From NCBI GenBank assembly GCA_944385945.1, contig CALWZD010000123.1:1-64000 (forward strand): a DNA stretch of 64,000 bases, read 5' to 3'. Of the stretch, positions 17,056 to 26,429 are shown piece after piece (positions within the stretch are counted from its first letter, which is position 1; every line of letters starts with the position of its first letter). Both the position numbers and the translations under genes were made by a program. This DNA comes from an uncultured Anaerofilum sp. (GTDB taxonomy: Bacteria > Bacillota > Clostridia > Oscillospirales > Ruminococcaceae). A model generated the notes under the pieces. It searched no databases and had not been told where the DNA came from. It saw nothing but the letters and a program-made list of their open reading frames with translations.

Positions 17056-18873
17056 TTATGGCTCTTTGGGCGGTGTTTGCGGAATCACCATTTTCACGGA
17101 GGTTCCCCACCCCTGTTTGCTGTATACCATAAAGCTTGCACGTTCGCCCAGATACAGCTTCATACGCTCGGCAATGTTCCACAGCCCAACGCCGGTACTG
17201 CGACGCTGAACGGCAGCGTCGGGAATCGGCTGCTCTGGATTCGCCAATTTGCTGCGCAGCTGTGCCAGCTGTTCACGGCTCATGCCGATGCCGGTATCGG
17301 TCACCCACACGATGAGGTCACTGCCTCGTTTGATGGCTTTCACACGCAAAATCAGGGTTTGTTTTTCCTCGCTCATTCCGTGTAAAATACTGTTTTCGGC
17401 AATGGGCTGGAGCGACAGCTTGAGTAAACTGGTCGTGTCCATAAATTCGGGCGGAACCTGCTGACGGTACTCGATGCGGTCTTTATAGCGACTGTTTTGA
17501 ATACGCAGATATGCCTGCAAATGGCTCAGTTCCTGTCGCAGCGGTACGGTCGTTCCTCCGCTGATGGAAAGCCGATACAGTTTACCCAGCGAGGCTGCCA
17601 GTCGGCTGATGTCGGTTCTGCCGGCTTCCCCTGCCCGCCAGACGATGGTTTCCAAAGTATTATATAGAAAGTGTGGGTTGATTTGTGTCATCAGCACCTG
17701 CATTTCCAGTTCTTTCTTTTTCTGCTCCAGTTTCAGCCGTTCATCGAGATTCCGATTCAGGCTTTCCAGCATAGTGTTATACGTTTCCATCATGGTATAC
17801 ACCTGTTGTCCACCACTGGGGGTGACATACGCCTGCAAATCGCCGTTGTCCACCCGCTGCATCGCTTTTGCCACCTTGGACAGTGGCGATGTGAACCGAT
17901 AGTAAAGCCTTGCAATCGAACCCACTGCGATGACCACTGCAACGATAATTACCCACAGTACCTGTGCATACAATTCCTGCATTTGCGTTTGAATGGCACT
18001 TTGAGGCTCTACCAAAATCGTAGTCCACCCATTCAGGTCGGAGGTATAGCTGTAAAAACGGTAGGCAGAAGTTAACAATTCCGCCTGTTCCGGCTCTCCA
18101 TTCAACCAATCCTGCACATATTCAGGTAAAGCTACATTTTGCAACGCTTGTTCTTCACTGGAGGAAAGCAACTGATTTTGTGCATCTACGATGTAGATCT
18201 CCCCCAGCGATTCCTGTGCAACATCTTCGTACAGTTCGTATATCTTTCCCTCTTGGATGGAAAATAGATGTACATACTCATACTTCATGCTGTTGGGCTT
18301 GAAGATACGTCTGCTTCCCAATACGATGTTATCTCTGCGCACATCGTTGTAGGTTTCGCTTTGCACAAAATTTTCTTGCAGCGGATACCAGTAAAACTTT
18401 CCCAGTTTTTCGGCAGCGTCCACTTTCAGTTTTTGCAATTCCATGTAGACCAGACCGGTATTCTGGTTTGGGTCGAGAAGATTGAACACCTGCTCGGTAT
18501 CCGTATTATAAATGATGCTGATTTGCGGATTGTCCTGCAACAGATTGTAACTGGCAAACAGATTGTTTTTGATGTATTGGATCGCTCTCAGCTTTTGACT
18601 GTGGACGGTATAAACCACATCGACCTTTTCCAACAGACGAGGGTCGGTAGCAAACGCATCCGACGTGCTGTAAATGCCCTGAATATAGTCGTCCAGTTTT
18701 CCGCTTACGATCCTTGCATTGTTTTGCTGATTGGAGTCCCAACTTTTTTGCATCGCATCGCCTGCCTGTGCAAACAGCAGACTGATCACGATGCCAAGCG
18801 GGATCAAAGTGGCGATCATGGTAGCGATCATCTGCCACAGCAAACCACGCTCTTTTGGCAATCGTTGCTTCAT
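17056..18873 (-). CDS. Sensor histidine kinase, YesM/LytS family
   Basis: A 605-residue membrane kinase. There is a first membrane helix near residues 13-35, an outside dCache-like sensor region to about 290, a second helix and a HAMP linker. The His_kinase domain follows, with QINPHFLYNTLE near residue 398 (phospho-acceptor His), the N box QPIAENSILHG and the G box VTDTGIGMS. YesM-type kinases sense oligosaccharides outside the cell or interact with binding proteins. ATG 18873 follows AAGGAGAGG and overlaps the regulator stop by 4 bp. It lies directly upstream of the CUT1-GH112 operon, so it probably controls that operon. Confidence 0.92.
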   Translation of the reverse strand: MKQRLPKERGLLWQMIATMIATLIPLGIVISLLFAQAGDAMQKSWDSNQQNNARIVSGKLDDYIQGIYSTSDAFATDPRLLEKVDVVYTVHSQKLRAIQYIKNNLFASYNLLQDNPQISIIYNTDTEQVFNLLDPNQNTGLVYMELQKLKVDAAEKLGKFYWYPLQENFVQSETYNDVRRDNIVLGSRRIFKPNSMKYEYVHLFSIQEGKIYELYEDVAQESLGEIYIVDAQNQLLSSSEEQALQNVALPEYVQDWLNGEPEQAELLTSAYRFYSYTSDLNGWTTILVEPQSAIQTQMQELYAQVLWVIIVAVVIAVGSIARLYYRFTSPLSKVAKAMQRVDNGDLQAYVTPSGGQQVYTMMETYNTMLESLNRNLDERLKLEQKKKELEMQVLMTQINPHFLYNTLETIVWRAGEAGRTDISRLAASLGKLYRLSISGGTTVPLRQELSHLQAYLRIQNSRYKDRIEYRQQVPPEFMDTTSLLKLSLQPIAENSILHGMSEEKQTLILRVKAIKRGSDLIVWVTDTGIGMSREQLAQLRSKLANPEQPIPDAAVQRRSTGVGLWNIAERMKLYLGERASFMVYSKQGWGTSVKMVIPQTPPKEP

Positions 18874-20468
18874 GAACCTCTCCTTAACAGTGTGCTGCGG
18901 TATTCGTTGGGGCTTTCGTTGTGGTATTTGCGGAACACTTTGATAAAATTGGACACATCCGCATAGCCACATTCCTGCGCAATCTCGTAAATCTTAGGGT
19001 TATCGGTACCGGAAAGCAAAGTGGCAGCGTGTTCCATGCGCAGACGGGTGATGTAGTCGCTGAAGTTGCAGTTCAGCTCGTTTTTGAACACCTTAGAGAT
19101 ATAAGCGGTGCTTTTATTCACCTTGCCCGCAACATATTCCAGCGACATCAAATTGCTGCCAAATTCCGCATCCACCAACTGGCGTACCTGATGGGCGACG
19201 CTGTTGCTTTTTTTGTTGCATACACGCTGTTTTTCCAGTGCATCTGCCAATCGTTTAAGCACAACGTCCATAAACTCGGCTTTTGCAGTCAGGGTATTAC
19301 AGTTATAAATATCACTGTATGCGATGCCTGCTTTTTGCAGCATTTTTTCCATGCGCACATTGTACTGTAATGCCCAACGGGAAAGTTCCAGCAAACAGGA
19401 AAGACAAAGCTGGTCGATATAGCGATACTCTTTTAACGGGTAGCGGTCGAAAATCGAAAATACCCGTTGAATATCCCGTGCGATTTCCGCATGGTCGTGC
19501 GAGATCAGTGCTTTCTCTAACATCTGGGTATGGAAATAAACATCTTTATCAGGAATTTCCTGTTCCAGTTGACTGTACCGAAAAATGCTTTCTTTTCCGC
19601 AAAAAATGTTCTGCCGTGCGCAGCATTTTGCCTGCTCGTAGGCACGGGCAAGCATTTGCAGCTCGGTGCAAAGTTCACTGATGCCGACCGAAATGGTGGT
19701 TTGCAGTTGCTGCGATACCGTTTTTTGCAGCTGTGCAACAAAGTCGAAAATGGATTGGTAATCCAAATCTTCTTCGCTGCTGGTGCCGCAAATGCCTACA
19801 ATGTTTCCCTCGCTGTTTACAAAGAACAGTACTTTACCAAAAGCACCCTCACAGCTGCAACAAATTTCAACGATCTGGCTTTGAACATCTAACAACGCTT
19901 GTTTTTCGCAGCTTATTTCGTCGGGCGAAAGCACCAAAACTGCACTGTTTTCAGGCCAGACGTTATACTCCCCTGCTGTCTGTGCCAATTCTGTGCTTTC
20001 CTGTGTAGACAGATTTCCTCGCAGCAGTTTATCCAAGCTGTTAAGAAACAGCAACTTTTGTTGATGCATCTGCTGTTGTCGCTGTTGCTGTTCTTTGTCC
20101 AAAGCAGTGCGCAGCCGATAAAACACTTCTTCGAATTCGTCGATGTCGGTAGGTTTCAGCAGATACTCCGTGACCCGATTTTTAATAGACATATTCAGGT
20201 ATTCAAAATCGCTGTACCCCGAAAGGATGACCACCTTGATTTGAGGATACTGTGCATTCAGCGTACTCATCAGTTCTACGCCGTCCATTTTGGGCATTCG
20301 AATATCCGAAAGCACCACATGAGGCATTGTTTGGCGAATTTTTTCCATTGTTTCCTCGCCGTTTTCGCAAAGAGCAACTACTTCAAAGCCCCATTCCTGC
20401 CATGGAATGCTCCGTGCCATACCTTCACGGATGGATTCTTCGTCGTCAACGATCATCAACTTATACAA
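18870..20468 (-). CDS. Response regulator with AraC output domain, YesN family
   Basis: A 532-residue cytoplasmic regulator. The receiver domain has the acidic pair VDDEE at 8-12, phospho-acceptor Asp55 in LSDIRMPKMDG and the conserved Lys in YLLKPTD. The middle region of about 250 residues is typical of YesN proteins, and the last 100 residues are two AraC helix-turn-helix motifs (YVAGKVNKSTAYISKVF and IAQECGYADVSNFIKVF). I place the start at TTG 20468, 8 bp after AGGAGG; no in-frame ATG or GTG fits that site. It is the partner of the kinase encoded next, with ATGA overlap. Confidence 0.9.
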   Translation of the reverse strand: MYKLMIVDDEESIREGMARSIPWQEWGFEVVALCENGEETMEKIRQTMPHVVLSDIRMPKMDGVELMSTLNAQYPQIKVVILSGYSDFEYLNMSIKNRVTEYLLKPTDIDEFEEVFYRLRTALDKEQQQRQQQMHQQKLLFLNSLDKLLRGNLSTQESTELAQTAGEYNVWPENSAVLVLSPDEISCEKQALLDVQSQIVEICCSCEGAFGKVLFFVNSEGNIVGICGTSSEEDLDYQSIFDFVAQLQKTVSQQLQTTISVGISELCTELQMLARAYEQAKCCARQNIFCGKESIFRYSQLEQEIPDKDVYFHTQMLEKALISHDHAEIARDIQRVFSIFDRYPLKEYRYIDQLCLSCLLELSRWALQYNVRMEKMLQKAGIAYSDIYNCNTLTAKAEFMDVVLKRLADALEKQRVCNKKSNSVAHQVRQLVDAEFGSNLMSLEYVAGKVNKSTAYISKVFKNELNCNFSDYITRLRMEHAATLLSGTDNPKIYEIAQECGYADVSNFIKVFRKYHNESPNEYRSTLLRRGS

Positions 20469-20578
20469 AGCAACATCCTCCTCTCCCGCTTTTCTTGATG
20501 ATACCACAGAAAAAGCCCCTCGACAACTGTGCGTTTTTCTTTCTTTGATTTTTTAGAGAAAGAAGTTGGAATAGAACA

Positions 20579-20615
20579 ACTCCCCTGTGGTGAACCATTG
20601 TTACCACAAGGGAGT
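20579..20615 (-). terminator. Hairpin after the GH13_18 gene
   Basis: ACTCCCCTGTGGT pairs with ACCACAAGGGAGT, 7 bp after the phosphorylase stop. The T tract on the minus strand is weak (TTGTTCT), so efficiency is uncertain. Confidence 0.55.
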
Positions 20616-20621
20616 CGTCTA

Positions 20622-22283
20622 TTATATCGTACCTTCCGTGATGCTGTATTCCAGCGTTTTCAAATCGGCGTTCAATGCGATCCATGCATTGCCGTTGCTC
20701 CATTTCAGAGAAAGGGTGTTGTTTTCGCCGCCGATCTCCAGAGTGGAATCAAACCCGAACGCAGGGTGGGTATTGCGCAGACGCAGCAGTTCCAGCTGCT
20801 TTTGTACGGTTTCGTTCTGCAAACCGTCTTTGAGCTGTGCAAGGCTGAGGTTGGTGCGGTTGATTTCTTTGTGTCCGCCGGGACCTGCCAGTTCCACGGC
20901 CTTGTGGTCGTTTTTGCCACAGAACAAGTCCAGATACCACACCTGAGGTTTTCCGGGCATAAACAACTGGATAGCACGTGCCAGCAGCATTTTTGCATCG
21001 TTTTCACCCAATGCGCTGTAATAGGTCGCATTGACCTGATAATACATATTCTTTGCACCGTGCAGGTCTTTCACATATCCGCCACGGGACACGACCGTGT
21101 CGATGAGGGACTGGATTCGCTCGTCCGGCATCAGTCCTTTCAAATCCAGCAGGGGGATTCCGTCGTGACAGCCGAGCATATTCACGACCTTGATTTTGTT
21201 CTGATAGATCTCCTCTGCCCAGTGACGCAGATAGCCGGAGTCCTGATTTTCCAGTGCATCAATCAGCAAACCGGGCAGGAAAAAGTCGTAGGTCATGTAG
21301 CCCTTTTGTGCCACTTTCTCATAAATCTTTTCGCCATAGCTTGCGTGGATCTCGGGCAGCAGCTGCAAATCGTATTTTTTCGCCAGTGCGTCCACCTTTT
21401 CCAGTAACTCCCATGTTCCCGGCTCGTTCAGGAAGTTTTTCTCCCCGACCTCTTTGGGCGCATAGGCGAATGCATCCAAACGCACGATACGTGCGCCGTA
21501 CTCCGACAACTTTTTGAGGGTGTCCTCGTAAAATTCCCACACCAGCGGCGAACGGATGTTCAAGTCCATCTGTCCCAGATACTCACGGTGGGATTCCAGC
21601 CAATCGCAAACGGTTGCTTTTACCTGCTCAAACCCATCGAAGTTGAGTGCATTCGGTGCTTTGCCTGCCTGCAAATCGGCTGCAATTTGACCGTGCAGTT
21701 TGTGTGCGCTGCCGTACTGGATGGATGCAATATCCATCAGCTGCTGAACGGTCGGCACTTGGTAGTCCACCTTTTGATAGAAGGTATTCCAATAAGGTAC
21801 ATCGGTACCGTCGGGCATACGAACCATCAAAATGGGCAGTCCCGGCTTGCGGAAAAACATTTTGTCCAGAAATTCTTTGTTGGGTTGGATATAACCCTCG
21901 GCGGTCATTTCGCCGTGTCCTTTCCAGAACTCGTTCCAGTTGATGAAAAACTCTTTGTAGGGGGAATCGGGATTTTTGAGCATATCCTGAAACTGCGGAC
22001 TAAGCACCGACGCATGATTCAGAATAAAATCCAGTTTCAAATCAATGCCAAGCTGCTGCAATGCCTGTAAATCTTCCCGCTTTGCCAGCTGCTCGCTCAG
22101 GTCGTAATCCACCACCGAAAAACCACGGTCAAGGTCGGTGTTGAACAGGCTGGGCAGGATATAAAAGGAAGAAAATACATTTTTCAGTTCATCGCAACGC
22201 AAAAAGGTCACGATGTCGCCCAACTGCCCACCAATGCTGTCGGGGTAGGCATTGAGCATGGGAGATGCCGACAACTGTTTCAT
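20622..22283 (-). CDS. GH13_18 phosphorylase, probably sucrose-6F-phosphate phosphorylase
   Basis: A 553-residue retaining glucosyl phosphorylase of GH13 subfamily 18. Nucleophile Asp270 lies in ARIVRLDAFAYAPK, acid/base Glu311 in LLPEIHASYG, and the transition-state pair His373-Asp374 in GCHDGIP. Classical sucrose phosphorylases are near 480-505 residues; this one is longer. It sits 11 bp after a P-loop kinase gene that follows an alpha-galactosidase. In Ruminococcus gnavus the equivalent set is AgaSK (alpha-galactosidase fused to sucrose kinase) with a GH13_18 sucrose-6F-phosphate phosphorylase. I infer that this enzyme converts sucrose-6F-phosphate and phosphate to glucose-1-P and fructose-6-P. 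Plain sucrose phosphorylase is the alternative. ATG 22283 follows AAGGAGGG. Confidence 0.85.
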   Translation of the reverse strand: MKQLSASPMLNAYPDSIGGQLGDIVTFLRCDELKNVFSSFYILPSLFNTDLDRGFSVVDYDLSEQLAKREDLQALQQLGIDLKLDFILNHASVLSPQFQDMLKNPDSPYKEFFINWNEFWKGHGEMTAEGYIQPNKEFLDKMFFRKPGLPILMVRMPDGTDVPYWNTFYQKVDYQVPTVQQLMDIASIQYGSAHKLHGQIAADLQAGKAPNALNFDGFEQVKATVCDWLESHREYLGQMDLNIRSPLVWEFYEDTLKKLSEYGARIVRLDAFAYAPKEVGEKNFLNEPGTWELLEKVDALAKKYDLQLLPEIHASYGEKIYEKVAQKGYMTYDFFLPGLLIDALENQDSGYLRHWAEEIYQNKIKVVNMLGCHDGIPLLDLKGLMPDERIQSLIDTVVSRGGYVKDLHGAKNMYYQVNATYYSALGENDAKMLLARAIQLFMPGKPQVWYLDLFCGKNDHKAVELAGPGGHKEINRTNLSLAQLKDGLQNETVQKQLELLRLRNTHPAFGFDSTLEIGGENNTLSLKWSNGNAWIALNADLKTLEYSITEGTI

Positions 22284-22294
22284 AGTTTCCCTCC

Positions 22295-23242
22295 TTATGC
22301 TTGCGCCATTTGTTGGCGATAGTCTGCATAGCTGAGCAGTTCGCCACTTTTGGACACGATGATGGCAGCTTTATGCGCCTGGCTTTCCAGCTGACGCTGC
22401 TCAATTTCCAGCACCATTGTCGTAAAGGGATGGTCAACACCGCCGTCACGGTTACGGCTGCGACGATGCTCCAAAGTTTCCTGCGGGGTGCTGTTGAGCA
22501 AAATGGGCAGGTCTACGCCGGTGTAGCGGTCACTGTTGCCGTGTGTCCACTCGATGATAAGCACATTGGTTTGGCTGAAATCCACCAAATCATACCACAA
22601 ATCCAGCGGAGTACGACCCATACGTTTGAGGTAAATGGCATCTGCGCCGTTTTTAAACTGCGAAATGATATTGCTGAGTTCAGCAAAATTCTGCTCTTTT
22701 TCGCTGCCCAAATAACCAGCCAACGCCTTTTTGCCCTCTGCCTGATATACTGTCAACCAAGGATGTGCTGCGCACTGGGCAGGGTCGGCGTCTACGTCTT
22801 GCTGCTGCAACGATTGCAGAGTGGACTTTACGGTTTCGGTATACAATCCGCTTGCGACCAACCCTTGCAGCGCACCACAACGGAAAACACGCAACCGCTC
22901 GGCATCATTTTGAGCAGGGATGCGGTGGGGATAGTTGTCACCACTGAGGACATAGCTGCCGACACCGCAGCTTTGCAGTGCGTGACCCAACAGGCTGGCA
23001 CTTTCGCTTTTGCCTACACCGCTGCCTCCGCAAACGCACAAAACTGCCCGCTGATGCGGATTCTGCTGCATCAAACCTTTCAGCTTTTCGACCAGAACCG
23101 GAAAGATTTTTGCAGCCTTTTGCCTGTGGCTTTCTCCGATCTCGATTTTATCCCCCGGCATATCGCCGTGTAAAATGTTGGTGGTATCACCGATTTCGGG
23201 GAATTGGGAAAGAGTGTTCAAAATTTCTGTTACATTTTTCAT
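22295..23242 (-). CDS. P-loop sugar kinase, probable sucrose kinase (AgaSK kinase-like)
   Basis: A 315-residue soluble protein with a Walker A motif GGSGVGKSE at residues 72-80 and an overall phosphoribulokinase/uridine-kinase-like layout. LIIEWTHGNS is the probable Walker B segment and HRRSRNRDGG a basic lid-like segment. It lies between a GH36 alpha-galactosidase and a GH13_18 phosphorylase. In R. gnavus AgaSK a sucrose kinase domain follows the GH36 domain in one polypeptide; here the same order is found as separate genes. I infer phosphorylation of sucrose at the fructose 6-position. ATG 23242 follows AAAAGGTGAT. The family call is firmer than the substrate. Confidence 0.75.
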   Translation of the reverse strand: MKNVTEILNTLSQFPEIGDTTNILHGDMPGDKIEIGESHRQKAAKIFPVLVEKLKGLMQQNPHQRAVLCVCGGSGVGKSESASLLGHALQSCGVGSYVLSGDNYPHRIPAQNDAERLRVFRCGALQGLVASGLYTETVKSTLQSLQQQDVDADPAQCAAHPWLTVYQAEGKKALAGYLGSEKEQNFAELSNIISQFKNGADAIYLKRMGRTPLDLWYDLVDFSQTNVLIIEWTHGNSDRYTGVDLPILLNSTPQETLEHRRSRNRDGGVDHPFTTMVLEIEQRQLESQAHKAAIIVSKSGELLSYADYRQQMAQA

Positions 23243-23289
23243 TGTTATCACCTTTTTGCTTTGCCCATGGGCAACGTCGAACGAATCCT

Positions 23290-23326
23290 TTAAGAAACAC
23301 CGCACAATACGGTGATCATGCGGTGT
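23290..23326 (-). terminator. Hairpin between alpha-galactosidase and kinase genes
   Basis: ACACCGCA pairs with TGCGGTGT (23297-23326), followed by TTTCTTAAAG on the minus strand. It may reduce read-through into the kinase and phosphorylase genes. It also argues that the two genes are truly separate and not a broken fusion. Confidence 0.5.
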
Positions 23327-23332
23327 GTTGTA

Positions 23333-25522
23333 TCACTTTCTTACAAAATGCAGCTGATATGCCTTGTATTCTCCGCTGATGGTACGAACCGGCAAGCCAA
23401 CGTTCATCAAAGTGCTTCCATAGTATTCTTTTCCGCTTTCCTGCTCGCAGTAAACGGCATCGGGCTGCAAGCCACGACAACGGAAATACTCGATGGGCGA
23501 GTTGCAGTTGGTGTTGCAGGTAACGACCTGTACCAATGCCTCGGAGCCATCTTTTGCAGCAAACATCCAAACTGCTTTTTCGCTGTCCTGTTCGCAGTCG
23601 GTCAGGCGGTAATACCGTCCGTTATGCAGCAGATGCCAATACTTTTTGTAGTTTTCCACCTGCTGTTTTACCTGCTCTTTTTCCTCTGCGGAAATCAGGT
23701 TCAAATCCAGCTCGTAACCAAAACTTCCCGGCATGGCAACGATGCCACGGGTGTTGAAATCGACCACCCGACCGGTTTGATGGTTTGGAACGGTGGAAAC
23801 ATGACTGCCCACTGCGCTGATGGGATAGCCAAACGAAGTGCCGTACTGAATGTGCAAACGTGCGATGGCATCGGTGTTATCGCTGCACCAAATTTGGGGG
23901 CAGTAATAGAGCATTCCGGCATCGAAGCGTCCACCGCCACCACTGCAACCTTCCAGCAGCAGGTCGGGATAACGCTGGAGCAAGCGTTCCATAAAGCTGT
24001 ATACGCCCAGCACATACTGATACAGAATTTTTCCCTCACTGGGCATTCCCTGTGCTGCGGTGCAAACATCGTTGATGCTGCGGTTCATATCCATTTTGAT
24101 GTAGGCAACGTTGGCATTGTCCAAAACCTTGCAGATGCTGTCCAGAATGTGGTCGACCACTTCTTTTCGGGAAAAGTCCAGCACCAACTGGTTACGGCTG
24201 CGCACCGGCTTTTTGCCCGGAATGGTGAATGCCCAATCGGGATGCGCACGGTAAAGGTCGCTGTCCTCATTGACCATCTCCGGCTCGATCCACAAACCGA
24301 ACTTCATGCCCAGAGCGTTGATTTTCTCGCTCACTTCTTTCATGCTGCCCTGCATCTTTTCTTCATTGACCCACCAGTCGCCCAGACCGCTGTTGTCGCT
24401 GTTGCGGCTGCCGAACCAACCGTCGTCCAAAACCATCATCTCAACGCCCAGTTCCGATGCCTGTTTTGCGATTTTGATAAGCTTTTCGCCGTCAAAGTCG
24501 AAATAGGTAGCTTCCCAGTTGTTGATGAGGATGGGACGTCGGCTGAATTGATAACTGCCACGGCAAACATGGCTGCGAATCAGTTCGTGGTAGCGATGCG
24601 AAAGAGTTTCGAAACCTTGTTCGCTGTAAATCATTGCCACTTCGGGAGCAACGAAGCTTTCCTGCGGGCAAAGGGTGTAATTGAAACGTTCGGGCTGTAC
24701 GCCGAGTAACAGACGGGTCTGGTTCATCTGGTCCTGTTCAGCAACACACGAAAAACTTCCGCTGTACAGCAGAGAAAAGCCCCAGCATTCGCCAAACTGC
24801 TCGACTGTTTCGGATCTGCTCAAAATCACGAACGGATTGTGCTGATGGCTGGACGTTCCACGACGGCTGCCAATGGAGAACATCCCGTGGTCGATATGGG
24901 TGCGCTCTTTTGTGCGCTCTGCACCGTGTCTGCCGTGGAAGTGGAGCAGGTCATACTTTCCGTTGAGGAAATCCACCGAGCTACTGTATGCACTGTTCAA
25001 AGTAACCGTCTGCTCGCCACAGTTTTTGATGACCGCTGCACGGGTGATGGTGTCGGTGTCTTCCAACACGCCATAGTACAATTCTACCTGCAAATTCAGC
25101 CAAGCATCCCGCAAGGTGACGATGAGCGTCTGTGCATTTTTTTCCTCTGCATACACCGCAGGAAGATTTGGCAGCGAATATTTTCCGCTTTGAATGGTAT
25201 GCCCTACATAGCGCAGGTCACAACCGCTGACATTGTTGTGGTCGGTCACCGACAGGGCGGTGGTGCGGTAATCACCGCTGCCGTGACAGGGATATTCCTG
25301 CGGTAGAACGTCCATCGAATAGGTGCGGTCGTTTTCAGCGTCGTACGGGTTTCCGGAAAATCCACGGTCTTGGCAGACGATGGCGTAGCTTGTATCGCCC
25401 TGAATCGAACTGCCATAGTAGGTGTGCAGCAGTATGCCCAGTTTATCTACCTTCATTTGATAACTGGTGTGCTTGGTATGCAAAGTAAGCGTTTTATCCT
25501 GTTCATTCCAAAGAATTGCCAT
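23333..25522 (-). CDS. Alpha-galactosidase, GH36
   Basis: A 729-residue cytoplasmic GH36 enzyme of the bacterial Aga/RafA type that releases galactose from melibiose, raffinose and stachyose. Order: an N-terminal beta-sandwich, a TIM barrel from about residue 330 with MMVLDDGWFG, the nucleophile Asp in YIKMDMNRS (about 476), CSGGGGRFD, acid/base Asp in WCSDNTDA (about 546), and a C-terminal beta domain. The start ATG 25522 follows GAGGGG. It lies downstream of the MsmEFG-like transporter and upstream of kinase and phosphorylase genes, so it opens raffinose-family sugars after import. Confidence 0.95.
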   Translation of the reverse strand: MAILWNEQDKTLTLHTKHTSYQMKVDKLGILLHTYYGSSIQGDTSYAIVCQDRGFSGNPYDAENDRTYSMDVLPQEYPCHGSGDYRTTALSVTDHNNVSGCDLRYVGHTIQSGKYSLPNLPAVYAEEKNAQTLIVTLRDAWLNLQVELYYGVLEDTDTITRAAVIKNCGEQTVTLNSAYSSSVDFLNGKYDLLHFHGRHGAERTKERTHIDHGMFSIGSRRGTSSHQHNPFVILSRSETVEQFGECWGFSLLYSGSFSCVAEQDQMNQTRLLLGVQPERFNYTLCPQESFVAPEVAMIYSEQGFETLSHRYHELIRSHVCRGSYQFSRRPILINNWEATYFDFDGEKLIKIAKQASELGVEMMVLDDGWFGSRNSDNSGLGDWWVNEEKMQGSMKEVSEKINALGMKFGLWIEPEMVNEDSDLYRAHPDWAFTIPGKKPVRSRNQLVLDFSRKEVVDHILDSICKVLDNANVAYIKMDMNRSINDVCTAAQGMPSEGKILYQYVLGVYSFMERLLQRYPDLLLEGCSGGGGRFDAGMLYYCPQIWCSDNTDAIARLHIQYGTSFGYPISAVGSHVSTVPNHQTGRVVDFNTRGIVAMPGSFGYELDLNLISAEEKEQVKQQVENYKKYWHLLHNGRYYRLTDCEQDSEKAVWMFAAKDGSEALVQVVTCNTNCNSPIEYFRCRGLQPDAVYCEQESGKEYYGSTLMNVGLPVRTISGEYKAYQLHFVRK

Positions 25523-25590
25523 ATATTAAAATCCCCTCATTTTATGTAACGGAAAACAGCGTAGATTCTCCGCTGTTTTCCGCAAGCTGT

Positions 25591-26415
25591 TTATTTACCG
25601 CCTGTCATTGCAACGCCTTCGATGAACTGACGTTGGAAGATCATATACAAAATCAGCATGGGCAGCATTGCCAACACACTACCTGCCATCAATACCGGAA
25701 AATTAGTGACAAACTGACCGTTCAGTGTGGAAAGACCCGAAGAAAGAGTCATCATATTTACGTCGGTATTTACGATCAAAGGCCACATCAAATCGCCGTA
25801 TGCAAACACAGCGGTGAAAACCGACAGCGCAGCGATGCCCGACCAAGTGAGGGGCAGCATAACGCTGACAAAGGTTTTCCAACGGTTGCAGCCATCCAGC
25901 TGGGCTGCCTCGCCGATTTCGTCAGGAATGCCCAGATAGATCTGGCGCAAAAAGAAGGTGCCGAACGCACTTACCAGACCCGGAAATACCAAACCGAAGA
26001 TGGTTTCGGTCATGCCGAGCTTTGCAAGCATCTGGTACTGCGGAATAATAAAAATTTGGGAAGGAAGCATCATTTGAAGCAGCACGATACCAAACAATAC
26101 CTTTTTCAAAGGAAACTCGATCTTAGCAAACGCATATCCTGCCATCGAGCTGAACACGACCGCACACAAAATACGGAAGAAAATCATCAACGCTGTGTTC
26201 AGATACAGTTTAGGGAAGGGCAAGCTTTCCATTGCCTGCAAAAAGCTGTCGATTTTCCATTCGCTTGGGAAAATCACGGGCGGGATCTGCATTGCCTCGG
26301 CGTTGGTCTTGAATGCGGTCAGGATCATCCAGACAAAGGGGAACAGCATCAAAATTCCCCCTACGCTCAGCGCAATGTAGACCGGAATATTGGGTTTTTG
26401 CAAACTGTCTTTCAT
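25591..26415 (-). CDS. Sugar ABC transporter permease, MsmG/MalG-type (CUT1)
   Basis: A 274-residue, six-helix permease with EAA loop EAAQLDGCNRWKTFVSVML. ATG 26415 (MKDSLQKPNIP) follows AAAGGAGAG; the longer reading frame upstream lacks a site. With the MsmF-type permease and the binding protein it would import alpha-galactosides (raffinose, melibiose, stachyose). No ATPase gene is in the operon. Confidence 0.9.
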   Translation of the reverse strand: MKDSLQKPNIPVYIALSVGGILMLFPFVWMILTAFKTNAEAMQIPPVIFPSEWKIDSFLQAMESLPFPKLYLNTALMIFFRILCAVVFSSMAGYAFAKIEFPLKKVLFGIVLLQMMLPSQIFIIPQYQMLAKLGMTETIFGLVFPGLVSAFGTFFLRQIYLGIPDEIGEAAQLDGCNRWKTFVSVMLPLTWSGIAALSVFTAVFAYGDLMWPLIVNTDVNMMTLSSGLSTLNGQFVTNFPVLMAGSVLAMLPMLILYMIFQRQFIEGVAMTGGK

Positions 26416-26429
26416 CCGTCTTCTCTCCT

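Noticed and set aside
23242..23333. A single AgaSK fusion gene split by a frameshift.
   Set aside because: The GH36 stop is followed by a hairpin and about 90 bp of non-coding sequence, and the kinase has its own start and ribosome site.
23312..24709. Plus-strand open frame of 465 codons opposite the GH36 gene.
   Set aside because: Antisense to a GH36 enzyme with all catalytic motifs; no independent support.
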